A stretch of DNA of 11,150 nucleotides, taken from NCBI GenBank assembly GCA_027082895.1, contig JALWTJ010000515.1, forward strand, positions 1 to 11,150. Direction: 5' to 3'. Positions 1-7,419 of the stretch are shown one piece after another. The position numbers and the translations under genes are program-made. Positions within the stretch are counted from its first letter, which is position 1. Each line of letters starts with the position of its first letter. The stretch is from Hyphomicrobiales bacterium. Its GTDB lineage: Bacteria > Pseudomonadota > Alphaproteobacteria > Rhizobiales > Devosiaceae. The notes under the pieces are model-generated. The model was not told the origin of the DNA and ran no database searches. It saw only the letters and a program-made list of their open reading frames with translations.

Positions 1-1692
1 GACGACCAGAGAAATGCCGCGGCTGCGGGCAATGTCATGGGCCACGCTCTGCGACTTGTTGAAGAAGCGGAACGTGTCCAGCACCCCGTCCTGATTGCGA
101 TGGTAGGGGGCACCAACTACCGAATGGGGGGTGAACAACAGCAGGTGAGAGCCCAGATCGACGGGGGCCATGACCCGCTCGGGGGGAATGGAGGCAATAT
201 CCACAAATTCCCGGGGCTGCAGGCAGGTGTAACGGGTGCCGTCCGCCGGATAATTGCCAGCTTGTTCCTGCCCGGCTCCGGATCCGCTTGTGCCGTTTGG
301 GGAGGTCGGAAGCACAAAGCCCGCCAGGGCGGAAATGACCAGCCCGGCAAAGGCAAGCCAGGTGGCGACAAGGCGCGTTACGGACAGGAGGCTGGCCCGG
401 TCCAGATAGGCCTGCCGCGCCCGGATGATGGCCCATGCTCCGGCCGGTCCCACCAGCCCGGCCACCAGGCGCGCCCCGCGCACCTGCACCAGCATGACCA
501 GGATTCCCGCCAGCAGATAGGCGGCCAGAATGGCCCACTGAACCGGCTTTTCGGACGGCGTGCGCACCATGATCCAGACCGTGACCCCGAGGGCGATCAG
601 GGGCGGGACGATGATACCCAGCGTATAGGCGGGAATGGCCTCAAGCGAATACCAGACCGGTTTGGCTTCCACGATCTGGCCGATCCAGTTCTTCAGGAGC
701 CATGGGTCCAGCTGGCCGTAAGGCCCGGCGCTGCACTGGGGAAAGGCCCGGAGCAGGGCACCCACGAGCACGGCGCCCATGGCGCCCCCGGCCAGCAGGC
801 GAGCAAGCGGGCTCTTGAGGGGCAGAAAAGACAGGATGAGGAAAACCAGCGCCACGCCCCCCGCCGCCAGCGCATAGGTAGACGACAGGGCATCGCAGGC
901 GGTCTGTGTCCAGCGCGAGGGGGGCAGGGCCAGCACCAGGTGGACAAAGGTAGCGCCGCCAAAGGCAAGCCCGAAGGCGCGCATGGTGGCCTTCCTGCTG
1001 TCATCCAGAACGTAGAACAGGCCGAACAGGGCGACCGCAACAATGATCTGGGGAAGGGCTTCCATGGCGATGGCCATGGATGTGGCCGCGGCAATGCCCG
1101 CACCCCATGCCCACGCCTTTTCCCGCCAGGCCCGGATGCTGGCATAGACAAGGGCCAGGGTGAGGATGATCTGGATGGAGTGATGGTCCACCCGGCCGGG
1201 GGCAAACTCCACCAGTATGGCAGCGGAAAGGATTGGCAGGACAAATCCGGGCAACGCTCCGTCCGGCCCCACCAGATAGACCGTCATGCGCACGGACAGC
1301 CAGAGCAGGAAGAACAGCAGGATCAGGGGCCATATCCAGGCGGCGGCAAAAATGGCGTTGTCGCCCAGAAAGGGGCGGAACAGCAGGATCAGGCCCGCAA
1401 TGGGTACATCCGGCAGGCGGGACCAGTGAATTTCGGCGCCAAAGGGCACGTTCAAACGGTACTGCACATGGTCGAACCAGTTCTGTCCGGCCAGAAAATC
1501 GCGCACCACCACCAGCCGCATGGCATCGTCGGTGTCGCTGATCAGGGGCATCATGTTGCCGGCAAACAGGGTACGGGCAACGAAAACCAGACAGACCAGC
1601 AGCCACAGGAGGCCGATGGTGCGCAGGGGCACCGGCCGGGCCGCAGGGGAAGGGTGAGAGGCGGCGGGATTGGGGGCAGCGCTGGCGGACAT
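1..1692 (-). CDS. Polytopic membrane protein, GT-C/STT3-like (C-terminus outside window)
   Basis: The frame stays open for 564 codons from an ATG at 1692 to the window edge, so the C-terminus is missing. The start is supported by a GGAG ribosome site 8 nt upstream. After a Pro/Ala-rich N-terminus of about 22 residues comes a hydrophobic helix, then an acidic SDTDDAMRL motif (residues 52-60), an HWSRLPDVP motif (about 89-97) and GRVDHHSIQ (166-174). Many further hydrophobic segments follow, then a soluble-looking tail from about residue 470. An acidic DxD-type loop after the first helix, a second acidic/His motif and a multi-helix core recall GT-C glycosyltransferases and STT3-like oligosaccharyltransferases, which use polyprenyl-linked sugars at the membrane. 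The family assignment is inference; the gene itself is secure. It lies 133 nt downstream of the ABC permease on the same strand, but nothing links the two functionally. Confidence 0.8.
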   Translation of the reverse strand, partial: MSASAAPNPAASHPSPAARPVPLRTIGLLWLLVCLVFVARTLFAGNMMPLISDTDDAMRLVVVRDFLAGQNWFDHVQYRLNVPFGAEIHWSRLPDVPIAGLILLFRPFLGDNAIFAAAWIWPLILLFFLLWLSVRMTVYLVGPDGALPGFVLPILSAAILVEFAPGRVDHHSIQIILTLALVYASIRAWREKAWAWGAGIAAATSMAIAMEALPQIIVAVALFGLFYVLDDSRKATMRAFGLAFGGATFVHLVLALPPSRWTQTACDALSSTYALAAGGVALVFLILSFLPLKSPLARLLAGGAMGAVLVGALLRAFPQCSAGPYGQLDPWLLKNWIGQIVEAKPVWYSLEAIPAYTLGIIVPPLIALGVTVWIMVRTPSEKPVQWAILAAYLLAGILVMLVQVRGARLVAGLVGPAGAWAIIRARQAYLDRASLLSVTRLVATWLAFAGLVISALAGFVLPTSPNGTSGSGAGQEQAGNYPADGTRYTCLQPREFVDIASIPPERVMAPVDLGSHLLLFTPHSVVGAPYHRNQDGVLDTFRFFNKSQSVAHDIARSRGISLVV

Positions 1693-1825
1693 GAACGAGA
1701 CTCCGGGCGGAAACAAACATGGTTATGCCAGAGGGAGCGTTAAGATGGCGTTGCAGTGGCCTCCCCTCATTCCCGGACGCGCGCCCCCCTGCGCACTTTT
1801 CCACGCCAGGGTGCCCCAAACCGCC

Positions 1826-2653
1826 TCAATAGTGGGAGGAACGCTTCAGGTAATGTTCCAGCCAGCGCACCGCGAGGGAAAGGGAAATGGTCATGATCAG
1901 ATAGAGGAAAGCCACGATATTGTAGGTTTCGAAAAACTTGAACGTACTGGCGGAATAGACCTTGCCCAGCTGGGTGATGTCCTGCACCCCGAGGGCGGAA
2001 ACCAGGGCGCTGTCCTTGATCATGGAAACGAAATCGTTGCCATAGGGAGGAAGGATCGTGCGCATGGCCTGGGGGGCAATGATATGCCTGAACGTGTGCC
2101 AGCGCGACAGGCCCAGAGCACGGGCCGCTTCGATCTGCCCGGAATCCACCGCCTCGATCCCGGCACGGAAGACTTCGGCCAGAAAGGCAGAATAGGCAAT
2201 CATCAGGGCAATGATGGCCCGCCATGTGAAATCGAAACTGCGAATGGACATTTTGCCAATCCAGCCGGGGGCGGTCAGGGGGGAGATCAGCCAGTTGACG
2301 GAATCAACGATGAAAGGGGCCCCGACAAAGGCAATGTAGAACAACAGCACCAGAATGGGCACGCCGCGTATGATCTCGGTGTAAAAGGTGGCCACCTGCA
2401 CCAGAAAAGCATTGGCCGAAGTGCGCATCATGGCCACGATGATGCCCAGGAGGGAAGCGAGGGAAAAGGCCATCAGCGTAACGTAGAAGGTGGTGGCAAT
2501 CCCCGAGGTCAGGGCGGTGAAGATGCGCCGGTAGTCGTGATCCACCACCACCGCCCACAGGACCAGCAGACCGATCAGGGCAGCGGCCAGCAGCCACCAG
2601 GGAAAGGTGGAGCGGGAGCGGACAGGCGGAGGGGCAGAAGGAGGCAGGGCCAT
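1826..2653 (-). CDS. Polar amino-acid ABC transporter permease (HisM/GlnP family)
   Basis: This 275-residue inner-membrane protein would form the channel of an amino-acid uptake ABC transporter. A Pro-rich N-terminus is followed by a transmembrane helix (about 18-37) and the usual TTFYVTL and EIIRGVPILVLLFY segments of the family (about 54-106). The cytoplasmic EAA loop that contacts the ATPase begins at residue 175 (EAARALGLSRW) and ends with IIAPQA (191-196). There is an insertion-like loop around 112-140 between helices, also seen in some relatives. The start is the ATG at 2653. No strong ribosome site is visible because a hairpin (2661-2690) ends only 7 nt upstream, so translation may be modulated or the start may be slightly different. 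It follows the binding-protein gene by 58 nt and is probably co-transcribed with it. No ATPase gene lies next to it. Confidence 0.92.
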   Translation of the reverse strand: MALPPSAPPPVRSRSTFPWWLLAAALIGLLVLWAVVVDHDYRRIFTALTSGIATTFYVTLMAFSLASLLGIIVAMMRTSANAFLVQVATFYTEIIRGVPILVLLFYIAFVGAPFIVDSVNWLISPLTAPGWIGKMSIRSFDFTWRAIIALMIAYSAFLAEVFRAGIEAVDSGQIEAARALGLSRWHTFRHIIAPQAMRTILPPYGNDFVSMIKDSALVSALGVQDITQLGKVYSASTFKFFETYNIVAFLYLIMTISLSLAVRWLEHYLKRSSHY

Positions 2654-2660
2654 GGCGGAA

Positions 2661-2690
2661 GCCGGCCCGCCGGGCGGTTGGTGCCGGCGG
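2661..2690 (-). promoter_or_regulatory. Intercistronic hairpin between binding protein and permease
   Basis: A perfect 10-bp inverted repeat (GGCCCGCCGG and CCGGCGGGCC) encloses a 10-nt loop. It lies between the stop of the binding-protein gene and the ATG of the permease, ending 7 nt before that ATG. It has no T-tract, so it is not a classical terminator. Hairpins in this position in transporter operons commonly protect the upstream mRNA and lower permease output relative to the binding protein; here that role is inferred from position. It may also mask the permease ribosome site. Confidence 0.65.
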
Positions 2691-2711
2691 GCCGTTGATG
2701 TCGCTAGGGCA

Positions 2712-3506
2712 TTACTGGTTGTTGTAGTCGAAGAACCATTTCTGGTTCAGGGCGTCCAGGGTGCCATCGGCCTTCATTTCGGCCAGCGCGGCGTTGATCG
2801 GACCCAGCAGATCCGAGCCGGGGGTAAGAATGAAGCCGAATTCCTCGGTACCCAGCGGATCGCCGACCAGCTTGAAGGCCCCCGGATTGGCGCCCATGTA
2901 GCCGTTGGCGGAGGTGGCATCCATCAACACCATGTCCACATCGCCGGTCTTGAGGGCCTGAACGGAGGCACCGAAGGTTTCAAACAGCTTGATGCGGGGG
3001 TTGGATTCGTCCCCGTCCAGCACATCATAGACAGCTACATAGAAATTGGTGGTGCCTGCCTGGGCGCCGATCAGCAGGCTTTCATCCCTGGAAAAATCGT
3101 CGGGGGAGGAAATCCGGTCCTCGTCGGCCCGCACCAGCATGAACTGCTGGGACACCATGTAGGGGTCGGAAAAATCCACCTGCTGCTTGCGTTCATCGGT
3201 GATGGTGATGCCGTCCATGCCCACCTCGAACTGGCCGTCCTTGACCGCCTGGATCATCACGTCCCAGCTGGAAAGCTGCCAGTCCACCTTGGCGTTGAGC
3301 CGCTTGGCGATTTCGTTGAAGGCATCATATTCCCAGCCGATGCCCTCGCCGGTGTCCGGATCGGCAAAATTGAGGGGCGTATAGGCGTTTTCGGTAACGG
3401 CAACGATGGTGCGCCCGTTCAGATCGGGCAGATCACCGGCGGTGGCGGCGGAGGTCAGGCCGAACGCGAACAGGGCGGCGGCGACGAATTTCACGGGTGT
3501 GTGCAT
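2712..3506 (-). CDS. Periplasmic amino-acid-binding protein (SBP_bac_3 family)
   Basis: The product is a 264-residue solute receptor that delivers an amino acid to the adjacent permease. An earlier in-frame ATG exists at 3575, but the ATG at 3506 is preferred: it has GGAGA about 10 nt upstream and starts directly with a signal peptide (MHTPVKFVAAALFAFGLTSAATA) with likely cleavage after residue 23. There is no lipobox Cys, so it should be a free periplasmic protein. Family signatures are TENAYTPLNF (38-47), the GWEYDAFNEIAKRL lobe (57-70), DGITITDERKQ with the ligand-carboxylate Arg at 106, and the C-terminal LNQKWF segment. The ligand cannot be read from sequence. The long repeat-rich upstream region (3507-5609) must contain its promoter, but I see no convincing -35/-10 pair. 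Confidence 0.93.
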   Translation of the reverse strand: MHTPVKFVAAALFAFGLTSAATAGDLPDLNGRTIVAVTENAYTPLNFADPDTGEGIGWEYDAFNEIAKRLNAKVDWQLSSWDVMIQAVKDGQFEVGMDGITITDERKQQVDFSDPYMVSQQFMLVRADEDRISSPDDFSRDESLLIGAQAGTTNFYVAVYDVLDGDESNPRIKLFETFGASVQALKTGDVDMVLMDATSANGYMGANPGAFKLVGDPLGTEEFGFILTPGSDLLGPINAALAEMKADGTLDALNQKWFFDYNNQ

Positions 3507-3627
3507 AAGAACGTGGTCTCCAGTAAATGACTCGTTTTCCGGCTCTGCACCGCGCACATCGGTGAGCTTTGACAAAATGCGGCCGGGCGAGATTTCAGCC
3601 TAGAGCGTCCTTTTGCCGGTGTGAAGA

Positions 3628-3673
3628 GGCAAGGGGGATTTTGTTGGCAAGGGGGATTTCGTTGGCAAGAGGG
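3628..3673 (+). repeat. 18-bp tandem repeat, 2.5 units
   Basis: Two full units (3628-3645 and 3646-3663, differing by one base) and a partial third (3664-3673) are seen. Each begins GGCAAGGGGGATTT. The array lies 122 nt upstream of the start of the binding-protein gene, so it may sit near that promoter. It leads straight into a second purine-rich tandem repeat. Confidence 0.8.
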
Positions 3674-3707
3674 AAGAGGACGGGAGGGGGAAGAGGACGG
3701 GAGGGGG
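3674..3707 (+). repeat. 17-bp tandem repeat, two perfect units
   Basis: Units 3674-3690 and 3691-3707 are identical (AAGAGGACGGGAGGGGG). Together with the preceding array they form a purine-only-rich strand with few pyrimidines over about 3668-3735. The tail after it (GAGTGTTGAAGGA, about 3709-3721) resembles the sequence right of the GIY-YIG element (4535-4549), suggesting a decayed right flank of the same element family. Confidence 0.75.
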
Positions 3708-3757
3708 CGAGTGTTGAAGGAAAGGAAAGGAACAAGGCCAGTGCCGGCGCCCGCCGC

Positions 3758-3838
3758 CTTCAACATGCTCGGATAGCCCCCTACCCTTGTCCTGTTCGAA
3801 TAACCCATCCTTTTCGTCATGCTTGGATAACCCGCCGG
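3758..3838 (+). repeat. Degenerate tandem of the left-palindrome module
   Basis: Three imperfect units of about 24-29 nt start near 3758, 3787 and 3811. Each keeps a version of CATGCTCGGATAACCC. They look like decayed copies of the left arm (TCGTCATGCTCGGG) of the palindromic elements that follow. No coding role is apparent; a minus-strand frame through them gives repeated GYPSMTKR-like peptides, which I regard as spurious. Confidence 0.5.
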
Positions 3839-3865
3839 CGTGGGGCCAGCACTGACATCCGACCT
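3811..3865 (+). repeat. Upstream hairpin module, copy 1
   Basis: About 55 nt containing TCATGCTTGG, CCGCCGGCGTG and GCCAGCACTGACATCC precede element copy 1. The same module precedes copies 2 and 3 (4097-4157 and 4709-4769) in the same order and distance. It is the most diverged of the three. Confidence 0.6.
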
Positions 3866-3947
3866 CTTCGTCATGCTCGGGCTTGACCTGAGCATCCATT
3901 TTCTGAAGCCGGGATAGACCCTCGGGTCAGGCCCGAGGGTGACGAGG
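3866..3947 (+). repeat. REPIN-like two-palindrome element, copy 1 (non-coding)
   Basis: The left palindrome is ATGCTCGGG(3873-3881)/CCTGAGCAT(3887-3895), with one G-T mismatch. The right palindrome is ACCCTCGGG(3918-3926)/CCCGAGGGT(3932-3940). The 19-nt linker ends GCCGGGATAG, which matches the end of the GIY-YIG gene in copy 2 (GCCGGGCAATAG) apart from a two-base deletion; a further TG deletion follows. It is therefore likely an internally deleted derivative of the nuclease-bearing element. Confidence 0.75.
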
Positions 3948-4096
3948 GAGAGGAACCGTTCTACGAAAGGTTTATGTTGGGGAGGAATTGGGTTTCGACG
4001 TAGGCTGCCCGGGACTACTTGCATTGGCGTGGACATAAGCCCAGCAGGAACTTTACCCCAAGCCAAAAATTCCACCTGTCCTTCACACACAAAGAT

Positions 4097-4157
4097 CCAC
4101 CCTCTTCGTCATGCTCGGGCAGCCTGCCGGCGTGAGGCCAGCACTGAAATCCAAACC
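4097..4157 (+). repeat. Upstream hairpin module, copy 2
   Basis: This segment plus the next base (62 nt) matches 4709-4770 with five differences. It contains its own hairpin, TCATGC pairing with GCGTGA by one G-U wobble, whereas copy 3 has GCATGA. The start TTCGTCATGCTCGGGC is the same as that of the left palindrome 54 nt further on, so the module is a related, rearranged palindrome placed in tandem. Confidence 0.7.
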
Positions 4158-4534
4158 CTTCGTCATGCTCGGGCTTGACCCGAGCATCCACAAAAGGGTT
4201 CATTCTGCCCATGGGCGGATGGGTTTACATCATGACCAACAAACCGAACGGCACGCTGTATGTCGGTGTGACCAACAATCTGGTTCGACGTGTGCACGAG
4301 CATCGCACGAAGCGTGTCACCGGCTTTTCAAGCAGGTACGATCTGGTGATGCTGACATATTACGAGCGGCACGCCACCATGCTGCTTGCGATTCAACGCG
4401 AAAAGAACATCAAACACTGGGTGCGCCAATGGAAGATCGAACTGATCGAAAGTCTGAATCCGACCTGGGCCGACCTGTGGTGCGATATTGCCGGGCAATA
4501 GTGGACCCTCGGATCACGCCCGAGGGTGATGAGG
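4158..4534 (+). mobile_element. GIY-YIG-bearing palindromic element (putative autonomous copy)
   Basis: A 33-nt left palindrome (4158-4190; stem 4165-4173/4179-4187) and a 33-nt right palindrome (4502-4534; stem 4505-4513/4519-4527, one mismatch) bracket a single gene. The right palindrome begins at the base after the TAG stop. The two ends are in inverted orientation: in the cleaner copy 4 they match at 26 of 33 positions. Three shorter copies nearby (3866-3947, 4770-4848, 5334-5415) have the same ends without the gene. No target duplication is evident. Mobility is inferred from this layout; the family resembles the common dispersed repeats of alphaproteobacteria. Confidence 0.6.
4211..4501 (+). 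CDS. GIY-YIG single-domain endonuclease
   Basis: The 96-residue product is a complete single-domain GIY-YIG nuclease of the small COG2827/YhbQ-like type; catalysis on DNA is known for the fold, the substrate of this subfamily is not. Visible signatures are WVYIM (4-8) for the GIY strand, LYVGVT (16-21) for the YIG strand, the catalytic Arg in NLVRRVHEH (R26), and the metal-binding Glu in REKNIKHW (E64), ending with LIESLNPTWADLW. All key residues are intact, so the gene looks functional. The start at 4211 is chosen because the family begins one to three residues before this WVYIM; the frame is open further upstream (to 4175) but that part runs through the left palindrome. Only a weak GGG lies 12 nt upstream. 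The gene is enclosed between the two palindromes of its element, and its stop abuts the right one. Confidence 0.88.
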   Translation: MGGWVYIMTNKPNGTLYVGVTNNLVRRVHEHRTKRVTGFSSRYDLVMLTYYERHATMLLAIQREKNIKHWVRQWKIELIESLNPTWADLWCDIAGQ

Positions 4535-4583
4535 GGGAAGTGTTGGAGGAATAAAGTAGTGAAGCGATCTGGCCCAAAGGCGT

Positions 4584-4687
4584 CTCGTTGAAAACCGGAT
4601 TGCTGCACATCCAGCAAGCGCCCGATTTGATATTTAACCCTCCCGTCGTCGCACCAGCCACGCACGAAGTTTGACGGTTTCAACGAG
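4584..4687. other. 10-bp inverted repeat in otherwise featureless spacer
   Basis: CTCGTTGAAA (4584-4593) and TTTCAACGAG (4678-4687) are exact inverse copies, 84 nt apart. A small hairpin (TTGCTG 4600-4605 with CAGCAA 4612-4617) lies between. No gene is supported in 4535-4708. This may be chance or a remnant of a small element. Confidence 0.3.
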
Positions 4688-4708
4688 GCGTAGAACCAGC
4701 ACCGGCGT

Positions 4709-4769
4709 CCACCCTCTTGGTCATGCTCGGGCAGCGTGCCGGCATGAGACCAGCACTGACATCCAAACC
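4709..4769 (+). repeat. Upstream hairpin module, copy 3
   Basis: It pairs with 4097-4157 (57 of 62 positions identical, counting the next base). Its hairpin is TCATGC (4721-4726)/GCATGA (4742-4747) with an inner GGCA (4730-4733)/TGCC (4737-4740) stem. The similarity to copy 2 continues without a break into the left palindrome. Confidence 0.7.
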
Positions 4770-4848
4770 CTTCGTCATGCTCGGGCTCGACCCGAGCATC
4801 CATTTTATGAGCCAATAGTGGACCCTCGGGTCACGCCCGAGGGGGGGC
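4770..4848 (+). repeat. REPIN-like two-palindrome element, copy 3 (right end clipped)
   Basis: Left palindrome stem 4777-4785/4791-4799, right stem 4822-4830/4836-4844. Bases 4770-4843 are identical to 5334-5407 over 74 nt. After that copy 3 lacks the TGACGA of copy 4 and runs into a G-run, so its right end has a small deletion. The linker holds GCCAATAG, resembling the GIY-YIG stop region. Confidence 0.8.
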
Positions 4849-5333
4849 AGAACAAGTGAGAAATTGGTTTGATCGGACTATATTTTTTTGCTTGAAGCCT
4901 TGAAATTCGCAGTTAACTCACCATGTTTGGCGTGCCGACAAGGGTAGACTCTTTTTTTTTGAAAGGAGAAATGCTTTGGAAGCGTTTTTGAATGTCCCTA
5001 CTCATGGAGAAGAAGTTGCTGCTTCTTCGAAGTACACATAAGGGATTAATTGGTAAGCATCGAATGAAAAGCCATAGTGCAGCAACACTGTGGTTCGTAA
5101 AATAGCTCAAAGACAAATTGGGTTGCCAGCGGGATTCACATCAAACGTGAACAACTTGTCTGGATTACAGCCAGCGTTGCGGATTGCGAATAAGATGTAG
5201 GTGACAGGCTGTGTATTTGTCTGTTTTTCTGTGGGCCCTGATGCGTAAAGCTGACGATATCCCCGGAAATACTGACCCATGAGGGTCTGTCACCGCACCT
5301 ACTTTAAAGCGATCTTTGATATACCCTCCCAAT
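4849..5333. other. AT-rich island between element copies 3 and 4
   Basis: About 485 nt with clearly lower GC than the rest (roughly 40% by eye, against about 60% or more for the genes), including homopolymer T-runs at 4884-4889 and 4952-4960. It is bounded by two copies of the same element in direct orientation. Short frames exist on both strands: one plus frame at 4923-4991 (MFGVPTRVDSFF...) stops abruptly and a second frame continues with LNVPTHGEEVAASSKYT to about 5037, which could be a frameshifted relic. Apart from the weak 57-residue frame at 5107-5280 no gene is supported. Confidence 0.55.
5107..5280 (-). CDS. Hypothetical 57-residue protein (low confidence)
   Basis: An ATG at 5280 opens a frame ending in TGA at 5107. 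The composition is protein-like rather than repeat-like, with a central VTYILFAIRNAGC stretch and an end KLFTFDVNPAGNPICL. I do not recognise a family. An in-frame stop lies three codons upstream of the ATG and no good ribosome site is visible, so it may be a fragment of a larger acquired gene. It sits in the AT-rich island between two repeat copies. Confidence 0.3.
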   Translation of the reverse strand: MGQYFRGYRQLYASGPTEKQTNTQPVTYILFAIRNAGCNPDKLFTFDVNPAGNPICL

Positions 5334-5415
5334 CTTCGTCATGCTCGGGCTCGACCCGAGCATCCATTTTATGAGCCAATAGTGGACCCTCGGGTCACGC
5401 CCGAGGGTGACGAGG
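5334..5415 (+). repeat. REPIN-like two-palindrome element, copy 4 (best preserved non-coding copy)
   Basis: Left end 5334-5366, linker 5367-5382, right end 5383-5415; total 82 nt. The left stem is ATGCTCGGG/CCCGAGCAT (5341-5349/5355-5363), the right stem ACCCTCGGG/CCCGAGGGT (5386-5394/5400-5408), both perfect. Read inverted, the two 33-nt ends differ at seven positions; four of these are two base-pair changes on opposite sides of the stem that keep pairing. This copy lacks the upstream hairpin module found with copies 1-3. Confidence 0.85.
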
Positions 5416-5565
5416 GGATGAGTTAAGGGAAACCTTTGGCATTTGACGCAGCAAAATGCGTTGAGCATCATTTTTCAACGCGCTCGGAGTTGCATATGAA
5501 CCACTGTAAAAGACCCCAGGCCCATCGCAGCACCACTCCATCCATACGCTTTCAATCGTTCTTTA

Positions 5566-5608
5566 GGTTGTCGAACCGGAAAACCGGTACCCACTTTTCC
5601 TGACAACC
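5566..5608 (-). terminator. Large palindrome just after lepA (possible transcript end)
   Basis: GGTTGTC (5566-5572) pairs with GACAACC (5602-5608), and an inner ACCGG/CCGGT stem with an AAAA loop lies at 5575-5588. It begins 1 nt after the lepA stop. There is no T-tract, so intrinsic termination is uncertain; it may mark the mRNA 3' end. The inner text (AAAAGTGGGTACCGGTTTTC on the minus strand) resembles a dispersed palindromic repeat I associate with alphaproteobacteria, so it may be a repeat recruited as 3' structure. Confidence 0.4.
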
Positions 5609-5609
5609 C

Positions 5610-7412
<1,803 letters not shown>

Positions 7413-7419
7413 GACAGCG

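Noticed and set aside
37..1743. 568-codon open frame on the plus strand
   Set aside because: It is antisense to the membrane-protein gene, and its translation is rich in Gly, Gln, His and Asp with no domain or ribosome site, as expected for the shadow of a hydrophobic GC-rich gene.
3540..3625. Promoter of the binding-protein gene with TTGTCA as -35
   Set aside because: TTGTCA is present on the minus strand at about 3570-3575, but no acceptable -10 occurs at 16-18 nt.
3600..3899. Minus-strand frame starting MDAQVKPEHDEE
   Set aside because: This is the translation of the left palindrome; DARVKPEHD-like peptides come from dispersed repeats, not from a conserved protein.
3491..4090. 199-codon minus-strand frame through the repeats
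   Set aside because: Translation consists of repeat-derived peptides (GYPSMTKR and similar) and overlaps the signal-peptide region of the binding protein.
4393..4815. 140-codon minus-strand frame
   Set aside because: It overlaps the GIY-YIG gene on the other strand and both ends are made of palindromic repeat sequence.
4913..5116. 67-codon minus-strand frame in the AT-rich island
   Set aside because: It begins with TTG without a ribosome site, crosses a T9 run and overlaps the end of the 57-residue frame; no recognisable family.
3866..5415. CRISPR array
   Set aside because: The repeats are internally palindromic pairs at irregular distances (hundreds of bases), with no uniform spacers and no cas genes.
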